From positions 62,001 to 126,000 of the forward strand of contig NZ_BCXG01000002.1 of assembly GCF_001894985.1 (NCBI RefSeq): a stretch of 64,000 nucleotides of DNA. The letters are read 5' to 3'. This DNA comes from Rhodococcus tukisamuensis NBRC 100609 (GTDB lineage: Bacteria; Actinomycetota; Actinomycetes; Mycobacteriales; Mycobacteriaceae). A program made the position numbers and the translations under genes. The first letter of the stretch is position 1. Every line of letters starts with the position of its first letter. The notes beneath the pieces were generated by a model, which was not told where the DNA came from, ran no database searches, and was given only the letters and a program-made list of their open reading frames with translations. Shown piece after piece: positions 1 through 7,138 of the stretch.

Positions 1-284
1 ACCGACAGGGTCATCTTGATCTTGACGCCGCCCTTGCCGTCACCCGCGAGCACCAGGTTGCGCGGCGGTGTGTAGCCGGTCAGGACCCACTTGACCCGGT
101 TGCGGAGCCCCTTGACCGAGACCACCGACTCCGCGGTGGTGCCCGTCGCGAGGTGCTCGGGAATCTGGCTGCGCCAGCCGTCGTGGATCTTCAGCCACCG
201 ATCGAATTCGGTCAGGGCACTTGCCTTTTCCCACGCCACCTCGGGCGCGAGGGGAACGTCGACCGAGACCTTCAGCTTTGCCAT
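1..284 (-). CDS. Rv0910-like SRPBCC-fold toxin, 3' end cut off by the window
   Basis: The first 94 codons of a polyketide-cyclase/START-fold (SRPBCC) protein run off the window edge. The N-terminus (MAKLKVSVDVPLAPEVAWEK) and the segments VKGLRNRVKW and GDGKGGVKIK closely follow M. tuberculosis Rv0910 as I remember it. Rv0910 is the toxin partner of the small antitoxin Rv0909; in that family the fold forms a hydrophobic ligand cavity. The ATG at 284 gives a start typical of the family. In M. tuberculosis the antitoxin gene lies directly upstream. Here the antitoxin-like gene is about 9 kb upstream on the same strand (9212-9403), with other genes between. Toxicity itself is inferred from the relative. 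Confidence 0.8.
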   Translation of the reverse strand, partial: MAKLKVSVDVPLAPEVAWEKASALTEFDRWLKIHDGWRSQIPEHLATGTTAESVVSVKGLRNRVKWVLTGYTPPRNLVLAGDGKGGVKIKMTLS

Positions 285-316
285 TGACGCATGGTAGCCA
301 ACGGGGAAACGAAGCA

Positions 317-352
317 CCCCGCACCTGGGTACAGGGGGTACCAGGTGCGGGG
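317..352 (-). terminator. Hairpin after the DUF485-symporter operon
   Basis: CCCCGCACCTGG and its near-perfect inverted copy flank a short loop in the gap after the symporter stop at 387. There is no long T run, so termination is inferred from stem strength and position. Confidence 0.55.
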
Positions 353-386
353 CACGTTTCGCGTCCGCAGGGACGATCCGGTCGCG

Positions 387-2024
387 TCAGTGCGCGACCG
401 CCTTCTCCACGCCGACGCCGGTCAGGGAGCGCACCTCCATCTCGGCCTGCTTGCCCGCGTCCTCGAGCTTCCCACGGCCCACGTAGGTGCCGACGATGCC
501 CAGCACGAAGGCCAGCGGGATGGACACGATGCCGGGGTTCGCCAGCGGGAACCAGGCGAAGTCGGCGTCGGGGAACATCGAGGTCGGAGTGCCGGAGACG
601 GCCGGCGAGAAGACGATCAACGTCAGGCAGCTGAGCAGGCCACCGTAGATGCTGAACAGCGCGCCGGTGGTGTTGAAACCCTTCCAGAACAGGGAGTACA
701 GCAGGGTCGGCAGGTTCGCCGACGCCGCGACCGCGAAGGCCAGCGCCACCAGGAAGGCGATGTTCTGCCCCATCGCCAGGATGCCGAGCACGATCGACAC
801 CAGGCCGATGACCACCACGGTGATCCGCGAGACCCGGACCTGCTCCTCCTCGGATGCGTTGCCGCGCTTGATGACACTGGCGTAGATGTCGTGGGCGAAG
901 GACGCCGACGCGGTGATCGCCAGGCCCGCGACCACGGCCAGGATGGTGGCGAACGCGACCGCGGAGATGATCGCCAGGAAGACCGTGCCGCCGAGCTCGA
1001 AGGCCAGCAGTGGCGCCGCCGAGTTCTCCTTGCCGGGCGCGGCCAGGATGGCGTCGGGTCCGACCAGCTTCGCGGCGCCGTAGCCGAGCACCAGGGTGAA
1101 CAGGTAGAAGGCGCCGATGAGGCCGATGGCCCAGGTGACCGAGCGACGGGCCTCCTTCGCGGTGGGCACGGTGTAGAAGCGCATCAGCACGTGCGGCAGG
1201 CCGGCGGTGCCGAGGACCAGCGCGAGGCCGAGGGAGATGAAGTCGAGTCGCGTCATCGAGCTGAGGCCGTACTTGGCGCCCGGCGCCAGCACGTCCCGGC
1301 CCGCGACCGCCTCGTTGGTGGAGCTGTTGACCATGGCCTGCGCGTCGGCGAGCAGCTGCGAGAAGTTGCCCTTCACCGCGAACAGGACCAGCACGAACAT
1401 GATGCCCGCGCCGAGGATCAGCAGCACGGCCTTGACCATCTGCACGTAGGTGGTGCCCTTCATGCCGCCGATCAGCACGTAGACGATCATGAGCAGGCCG
1501 ACCACGGTCACCACGATCGCCTGGCCGACCTTGTCGTGGATGTCGAGCAGGAGCGCGACGAGTCCGCCGGCGCCTGCCATCTGGGCGAGCAGGTAGAACA
1601 GCGAGACCACCAGGGTGGACAGCGCCGCGGCCATCCGCACCGGCCGCTGCTTGAGCCGGAAGCTCAGCACGTCCGCCATGGTGAACCGGCCCGTGTTGCG
1701 CAACAACTCCGCCACCAGCAGCAGGGCCACCAGCCAGGCGACCAGGAATCCGATCGAGTAGAGGAAGCCGTCGTAGCCGTAGACCGCGATGGCGCCGGCG
1801 ATGCCGAGGAAGGACGCCGCCGAAAGGTAGTCGCCCGCGATCGCGAACCCGTTCTGCGGGCCGGAGAACTGGGCGCCGCCGGTGTAGAAGTCCGATGCCT
1901 TGGTGGTGGTGCGGCTGGCGCGGATCACGATGGTCATGGTGATGACGACGAAGGCCACGAAGATGGCGATGTTGAGCATCGGGTTGCCGACATCGGCCGA
2001 CGATGCCGCGAGGATGGTGTTCAC
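387..2024 (-). CDS. mctC: Cation:monocarboxylate (acetate/pyruvate/propionate) symporter, MctC/ActP type
   Basis: This is a 545-residue sodium:solute symporter (SSS family) with about 13 membrane segments. Family features are visible: GDYLSAASFLG at 64-74, the MxSFRxxxRP region near 120-130, and GLPHVLMRFY at 275-284. ActP/MctC members import acetate, propionate or pyruvate with a cation. The GTG start at 2024 overlaps the stop of the DUF485 gene by four bases (GTGA), so the two are translationally coupled. The same pair, cg0952-mctC, occurs in Corynebacterium glutamicum. The exact substrate cannot be read from sequence. The symbol follows the corynebacterial operon; actP would be equally defensible. 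Confidence 0.88.
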   Translation of the reverse strand: MNTILAASSADVGNPMLNIAIFVAFVVITMTIVIRASRTTTKASDFYTGGAQFSGPQNGFAIAGDYLSAASFLGIAGAIAVYGYDGFLYSIGFLVAWLVALLLVAELLRNTGRFTMADVLSFRLKQRPVRMAAALSTLVVSLFYLLAQMAGAGGLVALLLDIHDKVGQAIVVTVVGLLMIVYVLIGGMKGTTYVQMVKAVLLILGAGIMFVLVLFAVKGNFSQLLADAQAMVNSSTNEAVAGRDVLAPGAKYGLSSMTRLDFISLGLALVLGTAGLPHVLMRFYTVPTAKEARRSVTWAIGLIGAFYLFTLVLGYGAAKLVGPDAILAAPGKENSAAPLLAFELGGTVFLAIISAVAFATILAVVAGLAITASASFAHDIYASVIKRGNASEEEQVRVSRITVVVIGLVSIVLGILAMGQNIAFLVALAFAVAASANLPTLLYSLFWKGFNTTGALFSIYGGLLSCLTLIVFSPAVSGTPTSMFPDADFAWFPLANPGIVSIPLAFVLGIVGTYVGRGKLEDAGKQAEMEVRSLTGVGVEKAVAH

Positions 2025-2383
2025 AGCTGCGGGCCTTCCAGTTCTTCGCGGATCGCCGAGGACCGCGGATCGAGTTCACGGTTCGCGAACCGCACGTAGA
2101 GGCCGGTGATCACGAACGTCGTCACGAACTGACCGAGCCCGAGGATCAGGCCGAGGTTGACGTTCCCGATGACCTTGGTGGCCATGAAGTCGCTGGCGTA
2201 CGTCGCCAGCAGCACGTAGACGGCGTACCAGAGCAGGAAGAAGGCCGTCATCGGGAACACGAAGTTCCGCAGCCGGCGTCGGAGGTCCTGGAACTCCGGG
2301 CTCGCCTGCATGTCGATGAAGGCCTGCTCGTCCGGTGCCGCCCGTTCGGGCGAGCCTTCCGGAATCACATCGGCTGTGGTCAC
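2021..2383 (-). CDS. DUF485 small membrane protein, symporter partner
   Basis: This 120-residue protein has two membrane helices, near residues 43-63 (FVFPMTAFFLLWYAVYVLLATY) and 75-98. They are preceded by the DUF485 signature SPEFQDLRRRLRNFVFPM. DUF485 proteins are almost always encoded just upstream of an ActP/MctC symporter and are thought to be accessory subunits, though their role is not settled. The GTG at 2383 is chosen because GAGGAG lies six bases upstream. The stop overlaps the symporter start. A CRP/GlxR-like site lies about 80 bp upstream (2462-2477). Confidence 0.9.
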   Translation of the reverse strand: MTTADVIPEGSPERAAPDEQAFIDMQASPEFQDLRRRLRNFVFPMTAFFLLWYAVYVLLATYASDFMATKVIGNVNLGLILGLGQFVTTFVITGLYVRFANRELDPRSSAIREELEGPQL

Positions 2384-2461
2384 TGCGAACTCCTCGAGCG
2401 GGGTACGTGGATGGAGCGGTTGACCGATGACGCTAGTGAGATACGGGTCACAGCCGCAGCC

Positions 2462-2477
2462 TGTGGCGGCGGTCACA
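2462..2477. promoter_or_regulatory. Possible CRP/GlxR binding site upstream of DUF485-mctC
   Basis: TGTGGCGGCGGTCACA matches the CRP-family consensus TGTGA-N6-TCACA at nine of ten defined positions. It sits about 80 bp before the DUF485 start, in the only gap of the operon. GlxR, a CRP homologue, controls mctC in corynebacteria, which makes the site plausible. Confidence 0.4.
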
Positions 2478-2529
2478 CGTCGAGGGGTCGAGGTGCGCGC
2501 CAGGCGGTCTGCCGAGCGCGACGAACGGC

Positions 2530-4284
2530 TTAGCGGGACCGCAGCTCCGTCGCCCGGTCCGAGCCCACGTCGAGCCGCTCCGGCGCGTGCATCCGGGTGA
2601 AGATCAGCCCCACTCCGGCTGGCACCCGGCCGCGCGTCGCCCGGCTGACGAGCACCATCACCGCGAACGCCAGCGGCACGCTCACCGCGGCCGGGTAGCC
2701 GACCAGCGCGGCGGGCCAGCCGCCCCACAGTCCGCCGTCGACGCCGCCCGCGACCGTCACCGCCGCGGCCAACCCCGACACCAGGCCGCCGACCACCATC
2801 CCGGCCGCCGCCCCGGCTGCGGTCAGCCCGCGCCACCAGATGCCCAGCACCAGCAGCGGGCACAGCGTCGACGCCGCCACCGCGAACACCAGACCGACGG
2901 TGCGCGAGAGGTCCAGCGAGACCACCCCGACCGCCAGCGCCAGCGGGATCGCCCCGGCCAGTACCGCCGCCAGCCGGAAGTCGCGCACCCGCCCGCGCAG
3001 CACGTCGGTGCTCAGCACGCCCGCGACGCTGACCAGCAGGCCCGAGGAGGTGGACAGGAACGCCGCGAGCGCGCCCGCCGCGACCAGCGCCGCCAGCAAC
3101 TGGCCGCCGAGACCGGAGAACACCGATCCCGGCAGCAGCAGCACCGCGGCGTCGGAGGCCCCGGTGATGAGCAGTTGCGGCACCCACAGCCGGGCAAAGG
3201 CGCCCAGCAGCGTCGGGAACAGGTAGAACACCCCGAGCAGGCCGATCACCGCGAGCGAGGTGGCGCGGGCCGTCCGGCCGTCCGGGTTGGTGTAGAAGCG
3301 GACCAGCACGTGCGGTAATCCCATGGTGCCCAGGAAGATCCCGATCATCAGGGAGTAGACCTGGTAGATCGGGTGGGACCCGCCGAACCCCCAGCCGGGC
3401 TCGAGCCACTGCGCCTCGGTGGCGGGGGCGCCCGCCACCACCGGCACCGGCGCGCCCGCGTCGAGCACCAGCACCGTGCCGGCGCCGAGTTCGTGTTCGC
3501 CCGGGCCGAGCGAGACCGGGCCCTCGACCGGCGCGTCGTCGACGCTCCCGCTCACCTGCGCGTGCAGCGCCTCCGAGACCTGCACGACGACGTCGGTGGT
3601 GATGTCGACGGTGGTGCGCGCGCCGACGGTCGGCGGCGCGGGTGACCCCAGATCGTAGGCGCCGCCGAAGAAGTGCACCGACAGCACCACGGCCGGCACC
3701 GCGACCGCGGTGAGCTTGAGCCAGTACTGGAAGGCCTGCACGAAGGTGACCGACCGCATCCCGCCGCCGACCACGTTCCCGATCACGATCAGCCCGACCA
3801 CCAGCGCGCCCACCCACGCCGGGATCCCGAGCAGGATGCCCAGCGTCAGCCCGGCGCCCTGGAACTGCGGCACCATGTAGAGGATGCAGATCACCACCAC
3901 CACCAGCATGGCCAGCCGGCGCACCCGCACCGAGCCGAGCCGGAACTCGGCGAAGTCCGGCACGGTGTAGGCCCCCGAACGGCGCAGCGGCGCCGACACG
4001 AACAGCAGCAGCCCGAGGTAGCCGGCGGTGAACCCGACCGGATACCACAGCGCGTCCGCGCCGTACTTGGCGATCAGCCCAGCGACGCCCAGGAACGACG
4101 CGGCCGACAGGTACTCGCCGGAGATGGCGGCGGCGTTCAGGCGTGGGCCGACGCTGCGCGAGGCCACCAGGAAGTCGGAGGTGGTGCGCGCCAACCGGAC
4201 TCCGTACAACCCGATGACGACGGTCGCGACGGCGGCGACCACCAGGACCAGAAGTGTGACGACAGGGAGCGGCTGACCGGACAT
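2530..4284 (-). CDS. Second sodium:solute symporter, probable monocarboxylate transporter
   Basis: This is a 584-residue SSS-family transporter paralogous to the one at 387-2024. It shares GEYLSAASFLGVAG near the N-terminus and MGLPHVLVRFYTNPDG in the middle. It is longer mainly because of an insertion of some 80 residues, rich in Gly, Ala, Val and Pro, between the membrane segments around residues 210-295. That stretch has beta-like alternation and ends in a Trp/Gly-rich segment. The ATG at 4284 follows a small membrane protein gene by 10 bp, and LytTR/LytS regulator genes lie upstream on the same strand. A transporter induced by that two-component system is the obvious reading. Substrate: probably a short carboxylate such as pyruvate, by inference. 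Confidence 0.85.
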   Translation of the reverse strand: MSGQPLPVVTLLVLVVAAVATVVIGLYGVRLARTTSDFLVASRSVGPRLNAAAISGEYLSAASFLGVAGLIAKYGADALWYPVGFTAGYLGLLLFVSAPLRRSGAYTVPDFAEFRLGSVRVRRLAMLVVVVICILYMVPQFQGAGLTLGILLGIPAWVGALVVGLIVIGNVVGGGMRSVTFVQAFQYWLKLTAVAVPAVVLSVHFFGGAYDLGSPAPPTVGARTTVDITTDVVVQVSEALHAQVSGSVDDAPVEGPVSLGPGEHELGAGTVLVLDAGAPVPVVAGAPATEAQWLEPGWGFGGSHPIYQVYSLMIGIFLGTMGLPHVLVRFYTNPDGRTARATSLAVIGLLGVFYLFPTLLGAFARLWVPQLLITGASDAAVLLLPGSVFSGLGGQLLAALVAAGALAAFLSTSSGLLVSVAGVLSTDVLRGRVRDFRLAAVLAGAIPLALAVGVVSLDLSRTVGLVFAVAASTLCPLLVLGIWWRGLTAAGAAAGMVVGGLVSGLAAAVTVAGGVDGGLWGGWPAALVGYPAAVSVPLAFAVMVLVSRATRGRVPAGVGLIFTRMHAPERLDVGSDRATELRSR

Positions 4285-4294
4285 GGCGACCCGC

Positions 4295-4669
4295 TCAGTC
4301 GTCGGCCAGGTCGACGAATTCCTGCTCGGTGCGTTCGGCCAGCCGGCAGTAGAGGCGGGCGACGCCGTAGAGCATCGGGTACACCGCCACCCCGAGCACC
4401 AGCCACGGCAGCCGGATCCCGAAGACCGCGACGCCGCTCAGCGCCGGGAACGCGAGCACCAGCAGCGGGATCAGGCCCAGCAGCGCCGCGGCGAGCACCG
4501 CGATCCGCAGTGCCAGTCCGAGTTGCGCGCGCACCAACGCCCGGACCATCACCTCGCCGACCTCGGTCTGTTCCTGGACCTCCACCCGGGTCCGCACCAC
4601 GCGGGCCCCGTGCCGGTCCGCGAGGACCACCCGCTGCCGGGCCCGCGGCGGGCCGTCGGCGCCGCTCAC
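4295..4669 (-). CDS. Small two-helix membrane protein between LytTR regulator and symporter
   Basis: This 124-residue protein has a basic N-terminal half and two membrane helices (about residues 59-83 and 91-112), then an acidic tail (RTEQEFVDLADD). I recognise no named family with certainty. Its size, two helices and place directly before an SSS symporter parallel DUF485, so it may be the accessory subunit of the second symporter. The GTG at 4669 is chosen because it overlaps the stop of the response-regulator gene as GTGA. The symporter starts 10 bp after its stop. Confidence 0.75.
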   Translation of the reverse strand: MSGADGPPRARQRVVLADRHGARVVRTRVEVQEQTEVGEVMVRALVRAQLGLALRIAVLAAALLGLIPLLVLAFPALSGVAVFGIRLPWLVLGVAVYPMLYGVARLYCRLAERTEQEFVDLADD

Positions 4670-5487
4670 CGGGGAGACCAACTCTGCCGGGGCGCCCGCA
4701 CCAGCCGGTCCTTGAGTTCGCGGGTGTGGCGACGGCTCACCGGCAGTTCCACCGTCGGGCCGTCGGCGGTGGCGCGCAGGCACACCACGATGCCGGTGCC
4801 CGCGGTGCGGATTCCGGTGACCAGCGGCAGCGCCACGAGGTAGGAGCGGTGCACCCGCAGGAAGCCGGCCGGCTGCCACCGGGACTCCAACGCGGAGATG
4901 GGGATTCGCACCAGGTGCGAGCCGGACGCGGTGTGCAGCCGCGTGTAGTCGCCGTCCGCCTCCACCCATGCCACCGCCGAGCGGCGCACCAGGGTGGTGA
5001 CACCACCCAGCTCCACGGGGATGACCTCGTCGGCGTCGGGCTCGGCGCCGGCCGCCTCGACCTGCGGTCCGCGCTGCTGACGCTGCGCGAGGATCCGGCG
5101 CACCGACTCCGCCAGCCGCTCCTCGCGCAGCGGCTTGAGCAGGTAGTCCACGGCGCCGAGGTCGAAGGCGTCGACCGCGCGGTCGTCGTGGGCGGTCACG
5201 AACACCACCACCGGCGGGCGCACGAACGCGGCGAGCACCCCGGCCAGCTCGAGGCCGTCCAGACCGGGCATGTTGATGTCGAGGAACACCGCGTCGATGG
5301 GGGCGGCGTGCCCGAGCCGGTCCTTGATCACCCGCAGCGCCGTCGTCGCCTCGCCCGCGGTGAGGATCTCCCCCACGCCGTCCTGCGCGCGCAGCAGGTA
5401 GGCCAGCTCGTCGAGAGCGGGTCGCTCGTCGTCCACGGCCAGCACCGTCAGTGGGGCCTCTCGGGTCCCCTCGGCATTCTGCGTCAC
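4666..5487 (-). CDS. LytTR-family response regulator
   Basis: The 273-residue protein has an N-terminal receiver domain (about 13-130) and a C-terminal LytTR DNA-binding domain (about 165-265). The receiver has the acidic pair D19/D20, phospho-acceptor D70 in FLDINMP and the conserved lysine K118 in LLKP. LytTR regulators bind DNA through a beta-rich fold and usually pair with LytS-type kinases. The cognate kinase is encoded 28 bp upstream. In E. coli, related pairs (BtsSR, YpdAB) sense pyruvate and switch on transporters, so control of the adjacent symporter is likely. Confidence 0.92.
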   Translation of the reverse strand: MTQNAEGTREAPLTVLAVDDERPALDELAYLLRAQDGVGEILTAGEATTALRVIKDRLGHAAPIDAVFLDINMPGLDGLELAGVLAAFVRPPVVVFVTAHDDRAVDAFDLGAVDYLLKPLREERLAESVRRILAQRQQRGPQVEAAGAEPDADEVIPVELGGVTTLVRRSAVAWVEADGDYTRLHTASGSHLVRIPISALESRWQPAGFLRVHRSYLVALPLVTGIRTAGTGIVVCLRATADGPTVELPVSRRHTRELKDRLVRAPRQSWSPR

Positions 5488-5515
5488 AACGAATCCATCG
5501 TGCCATGCCCGCCGG

Positions 5516-6721
5516 TCATGCCCGGATTCCGGCGCGGAACTTGGGCACCCGCATGCTGACCTTGGTGCCCGCCCCCGGCGCGGTCTCCACCACCAGGCCG
5601 TAGTCGTTGCCGAACGCCGCCCGCAACCGGTCGTCGACGTTGGCCAGGCCGACGTGTGCAGACTCCTTCGCGCTGGGCCGGCCGGGACCGGACTCGACGG
5701 CGTCCAGAGATCCCGAGCGCAGCACGTCCGGATCCATCCCGACGCCGTCGTCCTCCACGCTGATCACGCAGTCGGCGCCCTCGTCCGCCGCGACGATGGT
5801 GACCGTGCCGCCGTGCTGCTGGCCGGAGAGACCGTGCCGGACAGCGTTTTCCACCAGCGGCTGCAATGCCAGGAACGGCAGCACCACGTTGAGCACCTCG
5901 GGTGCCACCTGCAGCCGCACCTCGAGCGCGCTGCCGAACCGGGCACGTTCGAGGGTGAGGTAGCGGTCGATGTTGCGCAGCTCGTCGGCGAGGAGCGTGT
6001 ACTCCCCCGCGGACCGGAACGAGTACCGGGTGAAGTCGGCGAACTCGAGGATCAGCTCCCGGGCGCGGGCCGGGTCGGTCCGCACGAACGACGCCACCGT
6101 GTTGAGCGCGTTGTAGATGAAGTGGGGGCTGATCTGCGCCCGCAGCGCCCGGACCTCCGCCCGGTCCAGCCTGGCGCGCGAGGCGTCGAGTTCGGCCAGC
6201 TCGATCTGGCTGCTCGCGTACCGGGCCACCTCGGTGACGGCGCCGAGCACCCCCGGCCCCGGATCCGTGGTGGCGACCACGCCGAGCACCCCGATCACCC
6301 CGGCGTCCTCGACCAGGAGCGGCTGCGCGATCAACGCCCGGGCCGCGGCGGCGCCGAGTTCGGCCTGCTCGACCAGGACCTGCCGTTCTCCCTCGACCGC
6401 TCGGGCCGCCGCCACCCCGAACGCCTCGGCGAGCTGTTGGTGCGGTCCGTGCCAGACCAGCAGCCGACCCTCGGCGTCAGCGATCGCCAGGGCCGCGCCA
6501 CCGGTGAGCTGGCGCAGGTACGGGGCGGCCTCGGCCGCCGAGGTCGCGTCCAGTCCGCGGCGAAGCGGTCGGGCGGCCAGGGACGCGGTGTGCAGGGTGT
6601 CGTGGACCGCGCGCTCCGCGGGGGTGGTGAGCGCCTGCCGGGTGCGCAGCCACACCACCACGACGCCGACCACGAGGGCCACCGCGACCACCCCCAGCAG
6701 GGCGAGAACCGTTGTGCTCAC
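5516..6721 (-). CDS. LytS-type sensor histidine kinase
   Basis: This is a 401-residue kinase with one N-terminal membrane helix (about 5-25), a GAF-like sensory region (about 40-170), a His_kinase domain (QISPHF, phospho-acceptor H200) and a HATPase_c domain with PLVENAVRHGL near 300. Members with a single helix and GAF domain probably sense a cytoplasmic small molecule. The classical LytS multi-helix 5TM-LYT domain is absent. The GTG at 6721 overlaps the upstream stop as GTGA and is followed directly by the hydrophobic helix. It forms a two-component system with the LytTR regulator at 4666-5487. Confidence 0.9.
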   Translation of the reverse strand: MSTTVLALLGVVAVALVVGVVVVWLRTRQALTTPAERAVHDTLHTASLAARPLRRGLDATSAAEAAPYLRQLTGGAALAIADAEGRLLVWHGPHQQLAEAFGVAAARAVEGERQVLVEQAELGAAAARALIAQPLLVEDAGVIGVLGVVATTDPGPGVLGAVTEVARYASSQIELAELDASRARLDRAEVRALRAQISPHFIYNALNTVASFVRTDPARARELILEFADFTRYSFRSAGEYTLLADELRNIDRYLTLERARFGSALEVRLQVAPEVLNVVLPFLALQPLVENAVRHGLSGQQHGGTVTIVAADEGADCVISVEDDGVGMDPDVLRSGSLDAVESGPGRPSAKESAHVGLANVDDRLRAAFGNDYGLVVETAPGAGTKVSMRVPKFRAGIRA

Positions 6722-7089
6722 GGGGTGTCCGCGTCGAGCCTGGCCGTCAGGGTGCGCGGCGCCACTGTGCGGTACGCGTCCTCGACGATGTCCGCCACCT
6801 CGTCCCAGTCCACGCTCACGTCGAGGTACACCCCAACCCATCCGCGGGTCCCCACGTAGCGCGGACGGAAGTACCGCTGGGGATCGCGTTCGACCCAGTC
6901 CTGCTGCGCCCCGGCCGGTGCCGCGGCCCAGAAGGCGAGGCGGTCGTCGTGATGGTGGTCGGCGAGGCTCGCGAACTGCGGTGCCCGGCGGACGAACCAG
7001 GCGGGTTCGCCGTGGCTGACCCGTTCCGTCGCCTCCGGCAGGGCCAGGCACAGCGCCCGCAGGCGATCGAGCGGAGTGGTCGCGGTCAT
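6718..7089 (-). CDS. MmcQ/YjbR family protein
   Basis: The 123-residue protein matches the MmcQ/YjbR (DUF419) fold: N-terminal LRALCLALPEATERVSHGEPAWFVR, a central LAFWAA strand and the C-terminal segment RPRYVGTRGWVGVYLD. Family members have a CyaY-like fold and are thought to bind DNA or nucleic acid; no reaction is established. The ATG at 7089 gives the usual family length. The stop overlaps the start of the LytS kinase gene, so it is probably the first gene of that operon, though a functional link is not evident. Confidence 0.8.
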   Translation of the reverse strand: MTATTPLDRLRALCLALPEATERVSHGEPAWFVRRAPQFASLADHHHDDRLAFWAAAPAGAQQDWVERDPQRYFRPRYVGTRGWVGVYLDVSVDWDEVADIVEDAYRTVAPRTLTARLDADTP

Positions 7090-7138
7090 GACTACGACGC
7101 TACGACAGCGGCGGCCCGCCCACCGCGACCACGCGCCG

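Noticed and set aside
291-2099. Long open frame of about 600 codons on the plus strand opposite the symporter
   Set aside because: It is a high-GC shadow of the symporter gene with His/Arg/Gln-rich, non-protein-like composition. Similar shadows lie opposite most genes here, for example 3673-5559, 7076-8647, 47933-50491 and 59749-61401.
2436-2455. TGTGA...TCAC pair on the minus strand near the DUF485 promoter
   Set aside because: The arms are separated by eight bases, not six; the neighbouring 2462-2477 site fits better.
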